Positions 53,376 to 62,205 are shown, counted from the stretch's first letter. The stretch is 64,000 nt of DNA from Devosia sp. (GCF_014860165.1 NZ_JACZKG010000052.1:1-64000); one strand, 5' to 3'. Numbers and translations: made by a program. The notes: a model not told the origin generated them from the letters alone.

Positions 53376-53962
53376 GCGCGGCGCAGGCGCACATACCACG
53401 CCCCCTCTCCACCGTGACCGCGCGCCGCAACGCTCCAGCCCGAGACCATGGGCGCCAGACCCGGCTCGTTGAGCCAGACTGGCAGCATGGTGCGCAGCAC
53501 GCCGCGCTCGGTCATGGCGGCGATATAGTCATTGTCGGTCTTGGCGCCCTTACCGGTAATGACCAAAACCGTGCGGTCGCCCCGGTTGAAGCGGGCGCGG
53601 ATGAAGCCATGCAAAGCCGATCGCGCCTCGTTCTGGGTCATGCCATGCAGGTCAATGCGCCCATCGATATCGATACGGCCACGGCCCACCTTCTTGCGGA
53701 TGGCCGGATCGACGGCCTTGTCGGGCAGGGTGGCGGATGGCGATGGCGCCTGATAGGGCGGCAGGAAGGGCTGGCGGGGCGGCTGGCGCCTGGGCGGGGC
53801 CTTGGTGGCCACCGCGGCAGGCGCCGGCTCTTCGGGCGGCAGCGGCAGGGGCACGCTGCCGAATTTCAGCAGGCCCTTGCGGCGCAGCGGGTCAACCGTC
53901 GATGCCACGGCCGTCCACAGGTGGAAGTCATGCGGCAGGCGCCTGGGATCACGCTTGGACAT
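53372..53962 (-). CDS. Smr-domain nuclease-like protein
   Basis: A 196-aa protein. A variable Pro/Ala-rich N-terminal half (residues 1-95) is followed by an Smr domain with RIDLHGMTQNEARSALHGFI and VLVITGKG. Smr domains nick DNA or RNA; the stand-alone type has been linked to ribosome rescue and mismatch-related nuclease activity. It is 33 bp after the timA-like gene. Confidence 0.88.
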   Translation of the reverse strand: MSKRDPRRLPHDFHLWTAVASTVDPLRRKGLLKFGSVPLPLPPEEPAPAAVATKAPPRRQPPRQPFLPPYQAPSPSATLPDKAVDPAIRKKVGRGRIDIDGRIDLHGMTQNEARSALHGFIRARFNRGDRTVLVITGKGAKTDNDYIAAMTERGVLRTMLPVWLNEPGLAPMVSGWSVAARGHGGEGAWYVRLRRA

Positions 53963-53995
53963 GGTTGTGTGACGCCGCCGGGCCGCCCTGTTGGA

Positions 53996-54709
53996 TCAGT
54001 CGAGCTGGCTGGTGGTGACGACCTTCCAGTTCGGGTCGCGCGATTTGGGATTGCGGGCGAAGGTCCATTCATCGGCGATGGTCTGCACCTGCTCGGCATG
54101 GCCCTCGACCAGGGTGCCATCCTTGTCGCGGGTGGCCGACACCACCTCGGCATGGAAGCGCACGGTGATCAGGACGTTCTTGCGATCATATTCGGCCTCG
54201 GAGATTTCGACCTTCGGCAGGCCGACAAAGGTGAAGTCCACGGTCTGGCCGGCGGCCTCGCGCTCGGCGATGGCGCGCTGGAAACCTTCGAACACGTCCT
54301 TTTCCAGCAGGTTCTTGAGCGTCTGCCGGTCCCCGGCGGCATAGCCGGTGACGATCATCTCGTAGGCCTGCTTGGCCCCGTCGAGGAAGGATTTGGGGGT
54401 GAAGGTCGGATCGGCCTCGACCACGGCCCGCAGGCCGGCGGCCAGTTCGGCATCGCCATGGGAGAGCTGCTCGATTTCGGCCTCGGTCTTGCGGGCGCGG
54501 CGCTCATCGTCGAGCTCGGGGGCAGCCGTGCCGCGGGGGCGCAGCGGCACCACGGTTTCTTCGGCGGACTCTGCGGGTGCGGGCTTGCGCCGCTCCACCG
54601 GCGGCCGCTCAGTGCCGGTCCTGGTGCCCAGTACCGACCGCAGCCGGAACAGCACGAAGACGGCCACGGCAATCACGATGAGGGTGGGCAGGTCGAAGAA
54701 TTCATCCAT
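53996..54709 (-). CDS. Tim44/TimA-domain membrane protein
   Basis: A 237-aa protein. One N-terminal transmembrane helix (TLIVIAVAVFVLF), a disordered charged linker (residues about 25-75) and a C-terminal Tim44-like domain (FTPKSFLDGAKQAYEMIV, LLEKDVFEGFQRAI, DEWTFARNPKSRDPNWKV). The alphaproteobacterial TimA is the ancestor of mitochondrial Tim44. The start MDEFFDL is chosen over an upstream GTG. In relatives it is usually divergent from fxsA-secB, as here. Confidence 0.88.
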   Translation of the reverse strand: MDEFFDLPTLIVIAVAVFVLFRLRSVLGTRTGTERPPVERRKPAPAESAEETVVPLRPRGTAAPELDDERRARKTEAEIEQLSHGDAELAAGLRAVVEADPTFTPKSFLDGAKQAYEMIVTGYAAGDRQTLKNLLEKDVFEGFQRAIAEREAAGQTVDFTFVGLPKVEISEAEYDRKNVLITVRFHAEVVSATRDKDGTLVEGHAEQVQTIADEWTFARNPKSRDPNWKVVTTSQLD

Positions 54710-54755
54710 TGGGCAATGCACCTTACCTGAACGCGCCGGAGAAAATCGACGCTGC

Positions 54756-54793
54756 AGCGCTCGTTGAGCGCTTCATTTGGCCTATATATAGGC
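54756..54793. promoter_or_regulatory. Hairpin and TATA-centred palindrome in the timA/fxsA gap
   Basis: AGCGCTC-GTT-GAGCGCT (54756-54772) is followed by the perfect palindrome GCCTATATATAGGC (54780-54793). They lie midway between the divergent starts, where promoters would overlap. Confidence 0.45.
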
Positions 54794-54872
54794 AAAGCCT
54801 CACCCCAAAACCAGTTCACACTGGGGAGAGCAAGCGTTTTGCCGCATAGGCGGAGAGAAGGAAACCCTGACC

Positions 54873-55328
54873 TTGGCACGATTTTTAGCCCTCGGCCTCA
54901 TTGCCCTGCCGCTTATCGAGATCGCCATCTTCATCAAAGTCGGCCAGACCATCGGGCTCTGGCCGACGCTGGCCCTGGTCATTGGTGCGGCCCTGCTGGG
55001 CGGATTGCTGCTGCGCCAGCAGGGGCTGTCGGTGCTCGGGCAGTTGCGCAGCAATGTCGACAGGGGCCAGATGCCGGGCCGTACCATTGCCGACGCCATG
55101 ATGATTGGTGTCGCGGCCCTCTTCCTGGTGCTGCCGGGATTCCTCAGCGACGTGGTGGCACTAGCGCTCCTGCTGCCGCCGGTGCGCGGCTGGATCTATG
55201 CGGCCCTCGCCAGCCGGGTAACCGTGGTCGAGACATCGAGCTTCCGCCATACATCGGGCCAGGCCGGGCCGCGGCTTGGGGGCGAGGGCAGCATCGACCT
55301 CGACCAGGACGACTACCGGCCACGCTAG
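54873..55328 (+). CDS. fxsA: FxsA-family membrane protein
   Basis: A 151-aa protein with hydrophobic helices at residues 3-27, 30-48 and 74-98 (LIALPLIEIAIFIKVGQTIG, TLALVIGAALLGGLLLRQQG, MIGVAALFLVLPGFLSDVVAL). The GFLSD motif typifies FxsA. In E. coli FxsA affects phage T7 exclusion; the normal role is unknown. The start is TTG. Confidence 0.88.
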   Translation: MARFLALGLIALPLIEIAIFIKVGQTIGLWPTLALVIGAALLGGLLLRQQGLSVLGQLRSNVDRGQMPGRTIADAMMIGVAALFLVLPGFLSDVVALALLLPPVRGWIYAALASRVTVVETSSFRHTSGQAGPRLGGEGSIDLDQDDYRPR

Positions 55329-55404
55329 GCAGCGCCAGCTTGTCGCTTCCCGGCAAAGATGCTAGCCACGCCCCCAGCAATTTCCTTGTGAAGGACTACA
55401 GCAT

Positions 55405-55926
55405 ATGGCTGACGATACCCAGGGCAGCGCGGCCCCGAGCCCAGCAAACCTGCCCTCGATGAACCTGGTAGGCCAGTATATCCGCGATCTCAGCTTCGAG
55501 AATCCGGGTGCGCCCGGCTCGATCATGGCGGGCGGCGGCAATCCGGCCTTCAACGTTTCCATCTCGGTGGGCGTCAAGAAGCAGGCCGACGACATGTATG
55601 CGGTTGAGCTGACGCTCAATGCCAAGGCTAACAGAGAAGCCGTGGTGCTGTTCAATGTCGAGCTCGTCTATGGCGGCGTGTTTCGCCTCAAGAACGTGCC
55701 CGAGGCCCAGCTCAGCCAGTTGCTGATGATCGAATGCCCGCGGCTGATCTTCCCGTTCGCGCGTCAGGTGCTCGCCAGCACCACCCAGCAGGGCGGTTTC
55801 CCGCCGCTGATGATGGAGCCGGTCGATTTCGCCGCCATCTATCGCCAGAACCTGGCCAAGCTGGCCGCCCAGCAGGGCGCAGCGCCGCTGACCGCGTCTG
55901 CAGCTGAGACCGATAAGCCCAACTAA
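55405..55926 (+). CDS. secB: Protein-export chaperone SecB
   Basis: A 173-aa cytosolic tetrameric chaperone that hands preproteins to SecA. It has YIRDLSFENPGAP, the hydrophobic LTLNAKA strand, VYGGVFRLKNVPE and the FPFARQVLASTTQQGGFPPLMMEPVDF core. It has its own strong terminator. Confidence 0.96.
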   Translation: MADDTQGSAAPSPANLPSMNLVGQYIRDLSFENPGAPGSIMAGGGNPAFNVSISVGVKKQADDMYAVELTLNAKANREAVVLFNVELVYGGVFRLKNVPEAQLSQLLMIECPRLIFPFARQVLASTTQQGGFPPLMMEPVDFAAIYRQNLAKLAAQQGAAPLTASAAETDKPN

Positions 55927-55948
55927 GGGGCTGGTGATGTGAGACTCA

Positions 55949-55976
55949 AAGCCCCGCTCCGGCGGGGCTTTTTTCA
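55949..55976 (+). terminator. Rho-independent terminator of secB
   Basis: GCCCCGC (55951-55957), TCCG loop, GCGGGGC (55962-55968), then TTTTTT. AAA before the stem may let it also terminate dnaQ from the other strand. Confidence 0.88.
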
Positions 55977-56705
55977 TTCCGCCGCGACGTTGTTGTCCCC
56001 GCCATCCATGGCGCCGGCATATTTGGCCCAGATCGAATCGGGACCGAGCGACGCAACGAGGCGTTCATGCGCCGCAAATTCATCGGCCAGGAGGCGGGAT
56101 GGCAGTGGCGCCGGACGGGGCGCGGCAACAATGCGGGTGGCGATGGCTTGGGCGCCCGACACCCGGGATTCCGAGATCAGCGCCAGGCTCACCTGCTTGC
56201 CGCCGATGAGCTCGAGATAGACCTCGGCCAGGATCTGGCTATCGAGCAGTGCGCCATGCAGCGTGCGGCGGGAATTGTCGATGCCGTAATGCTTGCACAG
56301 CGCATCCAGGCTCACCCGGGCGCCCGGATGCTTGTCGCGCGCCAGCATCACCGTATCGATGACCTGGTTGCCCAGCGGCCGCTGGCCTGATCGTTCCAGT
56401 TCGGCATTGAGGAAGCCCATGTCGAAGGGCGCATTGTGGATGACCAGCGTGGCATCACCTAGGAAGTCGCGGAAGTCCTGCGCCACGGACTTGAACAGGG
56501 GCTTGTCGGCCAGGAATTCGTCGCTCAGCCCATGCACGCGAAACGCCTCCTCGGGCATGGAGCGCTGCGGATTGAGATAGACGTGGTAGTGGCGGCCCGA
56601 TGGGATGTGGTTGATCAGCTCGACACAGCCGATTTCGACCAGCCGATCGCCCATGGCGGGCGACAGGCCGGTGGTTTCGGTATCGAGAACGATCTCGCGA
56701 TTCAA
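55974..56705 (-). CDS. dnaQ: DNA polymerase III epsilon subunit (proofreading exonuclease)
   Basis: A 243-aa DEDDh 3'-5' exonuclease. ExoI is VLDTETTGLSP, ExoII is HNAPFDMGFLN and ExoIII is HGALLDSQILAEVY with its His in the preceding HYGIDNS region. The TTG start overlaps the coaE stop (TTGA). It is last in maf-aroE-coaE-dnaQ. Confidence 0.96.
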   Translation of the reverse strand: MNREIVLDTETTGLSPAMGDRLVEIGCVELINHIPSGRHYHVYLNPQRSMPEEAFRVHGLSDEFLADKPLFKSVAQDFRDFLGDATLVIHNAPFDMGFLNAELERSGQRPLGNQVIDTVMLARDKHPGARVSLDALCKHYGIDNSRRTLHGALLDSQILAEVYLELIGGKQVSLALISESRVSGAQAIATRIVAAPRPAPLPSRLLADEFAAHERLVASLGPDSIWAKYAGAMDGGDNNVAAE

Positions 56706-57298
56706 TGCTTTGGCCCTTTGGCTCGGATGCTCGCAACAAGCGCGGCGACCATGTCCACCGTCTTCGATTTCGGCATTCCGGTATCGAAGAGATAGGTGGC
56801 ACGTGCCTTCTTTTCCGCCTGTGGCAGCTGTCGGGCAAGGATGGTATCGAGCTTTTCCCCGCTCATTCCGGGTCGCGCCAAGGCGCGCTGTCGCTGGATG
56901 GCCTCATCGACCCAGGTGACGGCCACGGCATCAAAGCCATAGTCGTAGCCGCTCTCGAACAGCAGCGGCACTTCCACCACCGCCAGCGCATGCCCGGCTG
57001 CCTCGGCTTCGTCCATGAAGCGCGCTATGCGGGCGCGGACCAGCGGATGCACCACGGCTTCAAGCCGTTTGAAACCGGTGGGATCGGCGGCAAGGCGCTG
57101 AGACAGCAGGGTTTTGTCGACATGACCGCCAGTGGTAACTCCGGGGAAAAGCGCTTCGACCGGTGCCACCGCCTCCCCCGCATAGAGCTCGGCGACCGCT
57201 TCATCGGCCGAGAAAACCGGCACGCCCAGATCGGCAAAGGCCTTTAGCACCGTGGATTTGCCCGTCGCGATCGAGCCTGTAATGCCGATCCGCCACAT
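56702..57298 (-). CDS. coaE: Dephospho-CoA kinase
   Basis: A 198-aa kinase for the last step of coenzyme A synthesis. P-loop GITGSIATGKST is at the N-terminus, with VFSADEAVAELY and EVPLLFESGYD. It is 2 bp after aroE. Confidence 0.96.
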   Translation of the reverse strand: MWRIGITGSIATGKSTVLKAFADLGVPVFSADEAVAELYAGEAVAPVEALFPGVTTGGHVDKTLLSQRLAADPTGFKRLEAVVHPLVRARIARFMDEAEAAGHALAVVEVPLLFESGYDYGFDAVAVTWVDEAIQRQRALARPGMSGEKLDTILARQLPQAEKKARATYLFDTGMPKSKTVDMVAALVASIRAKGPKH

Positions 57299-57300
57299 GG

Positions 57301-58131
57301 TCAGTGTCCCAGCGTCGCTTCGACGCGCGCCCGCAGCTCCGGCGTCACTGTGGGCCGGACGCCGAACCAGGCCTCAAAGCCGGGTGCGGCCTGATGCAGC
57401 AGCATGCCCAATCCGTCAACCGTGCGGAGGCCCCGCGCCCGGGCCTCGGCCAGCAGCGGCGTTTCGAGCGGCACATAGACGATGTCGGTGACAAGCGTCT
57501 TGCGCGGCAACAGCGCGAGATCAAGCCAATCGAAGCGACTACCATGCATGCCGATCGAGCTGGTATTGATGACAATGCCGGTCCGCGGCGCCAGCTCGGC
57601 AAAGGCGTCAAAGCCATGCGCCTCGAATGGGCCATCGATCTCATCGACCAAAGCCTGCGCATTGGCCAGTGTCCGGTTGAGCACATGCACCTTGCCGCCG
57701 TTGCGCCGCTGCAGCGCCACAAGCACCGCACGGGCGGCGCCCCCCGCACCGATCACCATGGCATCGTCTGGCCCGTCCGACCAGCCGGGCACAGCGGCAT
57801 CGAGATTACCGAGAAAACCCAGATAGTCGGTATTGCTGCCGAACACCTTGCCCTCGCGCACCACCAGCGTATTGACCGCACCGATCTTGCGGGCCAGCGG
57901 ATCAACTGCGTCACAGAGGCCGAACACGGCCTCCTTATGCGGGATGGTGACATTGCCGCCGGCAAATTCGCCGGATCGCAGCCGTTCGAAGAAGGCAGGC
58001 AGCGCCTCCGGCGGCACATCGATCGCTTCGTAGCTGCCGTCGATGCGGTGCTCGGCCAACCAGGTCTGATGAATGAGCGGCGAGCGGGAATGGTTGATCG
58101 GATGGCCGATGACGAAGGCTTTTGTTGTCAC
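57301..58131 (-). CDS. aroE: Shikimate dehydrogenase
   Basis: A 276-aa NADPH enzyme of the aromatic amino-acid pathway. It has IGHPINHSRSPLIHQ, GGNVTIPHKEAVF with the catalytic Lys, VIGAGGAARAVL and NTSSIGMHG. The GTG start overlaps the maf stop (GTGA). Confidence 0.95.
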   Translation of the reverse strand: MTTKAFVIGHPINHSRSPLIHQTWLAEHRIDGSYEAIDVPPEALPAFFERLRSGEFAGGNVTIPHKEAVFGLCDAVDPLARKIGAVNTLVVREGKVFGSNTDYLGFLGNLDAAVPGWSDGPDDAMVIGAGGAARAVLVALQRRNGGKVHVLNRTLANAQALVDEIDGPFEAHGFDAFAELAPRTGIVINTSSIGMHGSRFDWLDLALLPRKTLVTDIVYVPLETPLLAEARARGLRTVDGLGMLLHQAAPGFEAWFGVRPTVTPELRARVEATLGH

Positions 58132-58721
58132 GTGAGGGTCTCGGGGGCAAAACTGCGCAGGGCGGCCAATAGGGGCAGCAGCGGCAGGCCCAGAATGGTG
58201 AAATAGTCGCCGGTCACGGTTTCGAACAGGCGGATCGAGGGGCCTTCGAGCCGATAGCCGCCGACCGAGGACAGGATAGCATCGCCCTCGCGAGCCAGCA
58301 CGTCATCGCGTTCCTGGGCAGTGAAGTCCCGCAGGGTCAGCTCGGCCGTTTCGACGCCCGACCACAGCAAGACATCGTCACGGACCAGCGCCACAGCGGC
58401 GTGCAGGCGATGGGTCTTGCCGCGCAGATGATCGAGCTGGGTGACGGCGGCGGTTCGGTCGGCCGGCTTGTGCAAAAGCTCGGTACCAAGGCTGAGGGTC
58501 TGGTCGGCACCGATCACAATGGCGCCGGGATGGTCGGCAGCGACGGCGGCGGCCTTGCGTTTGGAGAGGTGCTGGGCAACGTCGCGGCCATCGCCGCCGG
58601 CCGCTATTACAGCCTCCTCGAGGCTTCGCTCATCAATGCTGGCCGGCTGGCACGAAAACACCAATCCGGCCTGCTGCAGCAGGGCTTTGCGGGTCGCGCT
58701 CTGGGAGGCCAGGATCAGCAT
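58128..58721 (-). CDS. maf: Maf-like nucleoside triphosphate pyrophosphatase
   Basis: A 197-aa house-cleaning enzyme that hydrolyses non-canonical or methylated NTPs (LILASQSATRKALL, IDERSLEE, GADQTLSLG, GVETAELTLRDFT, EGDAILSSVGGYRLEG). The start is set at the ATG of MLILAS; a GTG six codons upstream is possible. Together with aroE, coaE and dnaQ it forms one tightly overlapped operon leaving the origin leftward. Confidence 0.94.
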   Translation of the reverse strand: MLILASQSATRKALLQQAGLVFSCQPASIDERSLEEAVIAAGGDGRDVAQHLSKRKAAAVAADHPGAIVIGADQTLSLGTELLHKPADRTAAVTQLDHLRGKTHRLHAAVALVRDDVLLWSGVETAELTLRDFTAQERDDVLAREGDAILSSVGGYRLEGPSIRLFETVTGDYFTILGLPLLPLLAALRSFAPETLT

Positions 58722-58817
58722 GGGGACGATGTTTTCCACACTGTCATCCCCAGCTCAAGGGCCAGCCTGTGACAATGACTCATGGTTTTGCCGCTCGGCC
58801 CGATTTGTTCGACTTGG

Positions 58818-58832
58818 TTACCGAATGATTAA
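58818..58832. promoter_or_regulatory. CtrA box, one mismatch (TTAC-N7-TTAA)
   Basis: Left-most of three CtrA-like sites in the putative origin. Confidence 0.45.
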
Positions 58833-58961
58833 CACCTGGACTCGGTGAGCGGTCCACGGAAGCGGTGGGATAGGTCTGGGGATAAACCCAGACGCACCGA
58901 ACCTGGCCGCCAAGCGGTTTTGCACATGCCAATCCGAATCATTGACTCCGGAGTCCGCCCG

Positions 58962-58976
58962 TTAAGGTCTGCTTAA
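58962..58976. promoter_or_regulatory. CtrA box (perfect TTAA-N7-TTAA)
   Basis: TTAAGGTCTGCTTAA, continuing into CCAT. A further TTAA follows at 58980. Confidence 0.65.
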
Positions 58977-59019
58977 CCATTAAGGCCGGGGCGGGGCTCG
59001 CTATGATTCACAGGGGTCG

Positions 59020-59034
59020 TTAACACCTCGTTTA
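59020..59034. promoter_or_regulatory. CtrA box, one mismatch (TTAA-N7-TTTA)
   Basis: TTAACACCTCGTTTA, followed by CCAT exactly as in the perfect box 58 bases away. Confidence 0.5.
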
Positions 59035-59164
59035 CCATCGCCCTGCGCGGTTGTGCCGCCACGAGGGCGATTGTGGACGGCGCTGAATTGGCCCAAAACA
59101 CCGCCATGATAATACTGATACGAAGTCAGAAAGACTCTTTAGGGGTTTTGAAGGGAAGGTTGAC

Positions 59165-60190
59165 GTGACCCATAAGCCCCTCTTGGCAACCGTGCTTGGC
59201 CAGCGCCAGGAACGGCCTCCGCTCTGGATCATGCGCCAGGCGGGCCGCTACCTGCCTGAATACCGTGAGGTCAGGACTCGGGCGACGAACTTCCTCGAGC
59301 TCTGCTATACGCCCGATCTCGCCACCGAGGTGTCGCTGCAGCCATTGCGCCGTTTCGATCTCGATGCCGCGATCCTGTTCTCCGACATCCTGGTCATTCC
59401 CGACGCGCTCGGCCAGTCGGTGCGCTTTGAGGCTGGAGAGGGTCCTGTCCTTGATCCGGTTGATGCCGGCAGCATCGCCGGGCTGGGGAAGGAGATGGAT
59501 CCGCTGGATCACCTGGCGCCGGTGCTGGAGACCGTGCGACGCCTGCGGGCGGCCATCGCACCCGATAAGACGCTGATCGGCTTCTGCGGCTCTCCCTGGA
59601 CCGTGGCGACCTATATGATTGGCGGTAAGGGGTCACCCGACCAGGCCGCGGCCCGATTGTTTGCCCTGCGGCATCCGGAAGCTTTTGCGGCTCTGCTGGA
59701 TGTGCTGGTCAAGACCAGCATTGATTATCTGGTCGCGCAGCTCGAGGCCGGCGCCGATGTGGTGCAGCTGTTCGAGAGCTGGGCGCTCAATCTCGACGAT
59801 GCAGCCTTTTCTAGCCATGTCATCGAACCAAACCGGCGGATCGTTGCCGGGGTGCGGGCCCGGGTGCCCAATGCGCCCATCATCGGCTTTCCGCGGGGCG
59901 CTGCCGGCAACCTGGCGCGCTATGCGCAGGAAACGGGGGTCAATGCGCTCGGGTTGGACTACGCGACGCCGCTTGATTCTGCCCGGACCTTTTCCCCGGG
60001 CCTGCCGGTGCAGGGTAATCTCGATCCATTGCGGCTGGTGGCGGGTGGTGCCCAGATGGACGAGCGCATCGACGCCATCATCGCGGCCTTTGCCGACCGC
60101 CCGCATATCTTCAATCTGGGCCACGGCATCGTGCCGGAAACGCCGATCGCGCATGTCGAGCGGCTGGTGGCGCGGGTCAAGAACCGCTAG
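59165..60190 (+). CDS. hemE: Uroporphyrinogen decarboxylase
   Basis: A 341-aa enzyme converting uroporphyrinogen III to coproporphyrinogen III. Motif PPLWIMRQAGRYLPEYR, YTPDLATEVSLQPLRRF, the FSDILVIPDALG strand, GFCGSPWTVATYM and GNLDP are present. The GTG start has gggaagg upstream. It flanks the putative origin. Confidence 0.97.
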   Translation: MTHKPLLATVLGQRQERPPLWIMRQAGRYLPEYREVRTRATNFLELCYTPDLATEVSLQPLRRFDLDAAILFSDILVIPDALGQSVRFEAGEGPVLDPVDAGSIAGLGKEMDPLDHLAPVLETVRRLRAAIAPDKTLIGFCGSPWTVATYMIGGKGSPDQAAARLFALRHPEAFAALLDVLVKTSIDYLVAQLEAGADVVQLFESWALNLDDAAFSSHVIEPNRRIVAGVRARVPNAPIIGFPRGAAGNLARYAQETGVNALGLDYATPLDSARTFSPGLPVQGNLDPLRLVAGGAQMDERIDAIIAAFADRPHIFNLGHGIVPETPIAHVERLVARVKNR

Positions 60191-60234
60191 AGCCGCGAGG
60201 GGCAAAGCGGCCATGAACTGTCGGGGAGTTCTGC

Positions 60235-60663
60235 ATGTATGAGTGGGTCAAGGCGCTGCATGTCATCTCGGTGATCGCCTGGATGGCCGGGATGATGTAT
60301 CTGCCCCGGCTGTTCGTCTATCACGCAGAATCGACGGTCGGGTCGGAGAAGTCCGAGACCTTCAAGGTCATGGAACGCCGGCTTTATCGCGGCATCATCA
60401 CGCCGGCCATGCTCGCCACCTGGATCTTTGGCCTCTGGCTTGCCTTCGGCTTCGGCATTGTCGATTTCTCGATGGGCTGGATGTGGCTCAAGGCGGCGAT
60501 GGTCATCGCGCTGAGTGGCGTTCATGGCTGGTATGGCTCGCTGCTGCGGGCTTTCCAGCAGGATCGGAACACGAGAAGCCACAAATTCTATCGTGCCATC
60601 AATGAAATCCCCTTCGTCATCGCCATCGTCATCGTCATTGCGGTGATCGTAAAACCGTTCTGA
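60235..60663 (+). CDS. hemJ: Protoporphyrinogen oxidase HemJ
   Basis: A 142-aa inner-membrane protein with four helices and conserved His in LHVISVIAWMAGMMYLPRLF, plus RRLYRGIITPAM and WMWLKAAMV. HemJ oxidises protoporphyrinogen IX late in heme synthesis. It follows hemE by 44 bp on the same strand, which supports the heme assignment. Confidence 0.9.
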   Translation: MYEWVKALHVISVIAWMAGMMYLPRLFVYHAESTVGSEKSETFKVMERRLYRGIITPAMLATWIFGLWLAFGFGIVDFSMGWMWLKAAMVIALSGVHGWYGSLLRAFQQDRNTRSHKFYRAINEIPFVIAIVIVIAVIVKPF

Positions 60664-60683
60664 GGGCGGCGAGGAGGGGCTGT

Positions 60684-60693
60684 TTCACGTGAA
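60684..60693. promoter_or_regulatory. parS-like site 8
   Basis: TGTTTCACGTGAATCT (60681-60696) matches parS at 14 of 16 positions, with GAATC overlapping the right arm. It lies 20 bp after hemJ, in the gap before rho. Confidence 0.6.
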
Positions 60694-60864
60694 TCTGGGC
60701 AGGGCGCGACGGTTTCATCCTTGAAACTGCTCCCGGATCGCGCTACATGCCTAGCCAACGCATCCCAAATCTAGCCGACCTCCCCGGTCGCTGCGCGGTG
60801 CCTACCCCTCCCAGATATATCGCCTTCCTGACGATTACCGCTTCCCAATAGGGTCTCCCGCTAC

Positions 60865-62130
60865 ATGCAGAATATGAAGCTCAGCGAGCTCAAGGCCAAG
60901 TCCCCGGCCGAACTCCTGGTGTTCGCTGAAGAACACGAGGTCGAGAATGCCTCGACCATGCGCAAACAGGAATTGATGTTTGCCATTCTCAAGGAACTGG
61001 CCGCCCAGGAAGTCGACATTACCGGCGAAGGCGTCGTCGAAGTCCTCCCTGATGGTTTCGGTTTCCTGCGTTCCCCGGACGCCAACTATCTCCCGGGCCC
61101 CGACGACATCTATGTCAGTCCATCCCAGATTCGTCGCTTCGGTCTCAGAACCGGCGACACGGTCGAAGGCCAGATTCGGTCTCCCAAGGATGGCGAGCGC
61201 TACTTTGCGCTGCTCAAGGTCAACACCATCAACTTCGAAGATCCCGAGGCGGTCCGCCACAAGGTCAACTTCGACAACCTGACCCCGCTCTATCCCGAAG
61301 AACGGCTCCGCATGGAGCTGCCCGATCCGACGCTGAAGGATCGTTCGGCCCGCCTGCTCGATCTCGTTGCCCCGTTGGGCAAGGGTCAGCGTGCGCTGAT
61401 TGTTGCGCCACCGCGTACCGGTAAGACGGTATTGTTGCAGAATATTGCACAATCGATCGCCACCAATCACCCCGAATGCTATCTGATCGTGTTGCTGATC
61501 GACGAGCGGCCGGAAGAAGTGACAGACATGCAGCGCTCGGTGCGCGGTGAAGTCATCTCCTCGACCTTTGACGAGCCGGCTTCGCGTCACGTCCAGGTCG
61601 CCGAAATGGTGATCGAAAAGGCCAAGCGCCTGGTCGAACACAAGCGCGACGTGGTCATCCTGCTCGATTCGATCACCCGCCTCGGCCGCGCCTACAACAC
61701 CGTCGTGCCGAGCTCCGGCAAGGTGCTGACCGGCGGCGTGGACGCCAATGCGCTGCAGCGCCCGAAGCGCTTCTTTGGTGCTGCGCGCAATATCGAGGAT
61801 GGCGGCTCGCTGACTATCATTTCAACGGCGCTGATCGATACCGGCTCGCGCATGGATGAAGTGATCTTCGAAGAGTTCAAGGGCACCGGCAACTCGGAAA
61901 TCATCCTTGACCGCAAGGTCGCCGACAAGCGCATCTTCCCGGCGCTCGACATCACCAAGTCGGGTACGCGCAAGGAAGAGCTGCTGGTCGAGCCGGACAT
62001 CCTCAAGAAGATGTATGTGCTGCGCCGCATCCTCAATCCGATGGGGACGATCGACGCGATGGAATTCCTGATGGACAAGGTCCGCCAGACCAAGACAAAT
62101 TCCGACTTCTTCGATTCGATGAATACCTGA
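60865..62130 (+). CDS. rho: Transcription termination factor Rho
   Basis: A 421-aa hexameric RNA helicase. The N-terminal RNA-binding domain ([42 protein letters not shown]) is followed by the ATPase with Walker [13 protein letters not shown], Walker [13 protein letters not shown] and the Q/R loops. Full length. An ATG three codons downstream is an alternative start. Confidence 0.98.
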   Translation: MQNMKLSELKAKSPAELLVFAEEHEVENASTMRKQELMFAILKELAAQEVDITGEGVVEVLPDGFGFLRSPDANYLPGPDDIYVSPSQIRRFGLRTGDTVEGQIRSPKDGERYFALLKVNTINFEDPEAVRHKVNFDNLTPLYPEERLRMELPDPTLKDRSARLLDLVAPLGKGQRALIVAPPRTGKTVLLQNIAQSIATNHPECYLIVLLIDERPEEVTDMQRSVRGEVISSTFDEPASRHVQVAEMVIEKAKRLVEHKRDVVILLDSITRLGRAYNTVVPSSGKVLTGGVDANALQRPKRFFGAARNIEDGGSLTIISTALIDTGSRMDEVIFEEFKGTGNSEIILDRKVADKRIFPALDITKSGTRKEELLVEPDILKKMYVLRRILNPMGTIDAMEFLMDKVRQTKTNSDFFDSMNT

Positions 62131-62159
62131 TCGCCAGCGCGGCGATTGACGACACTCCC

Positions 62160-62189
62160 GAGAGCGACATGCACCAGCGTGTCGCTCTC
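62160..62189 (+). terminator. Hairpin between rho and mnmE
   Basis: A perfect 10-bp stem GAGAGCGACA / TGTCGCTCTC with a 10-base loop. The T tract after it is weak (TGCTTTC). It starts 30 bases after the rho stop and ends 16 bases before mnmE. Confidence 0.5.
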
Positions 62190-62205
62190 TGCTTTCGGAG
62201 AACCC

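Larger units (their letters stand above)
58740..59164. other. Putative chromosomal replication origin (oriC, Cori-type)
   Basis: A 425-bp gene-free, AT-richer stretch between maf and hemE, the position of the Caulobacter origin next to hemE. It contains a perfect CtrA box and two one-mismatch boxes. It has seven GANTC sites (58777, 58839, 58936, 58944, 58951, 59005, 59133) and a DnaA-like TGGGGATAA at 58877-58885. TTTTCCACA lies just inside the left border. hemE, rho, mnmE, mnmG follow as in other alphaproteobacterial origin regions. Confidence 0.75.

Noticed and set aside
58129-58134. TTGTCACGTGAGG at the maf/aroE overlap as an eleventh parS
   Set aside because: Only the central TCACGTGA is kept and the arms and GANTC extension are missing.
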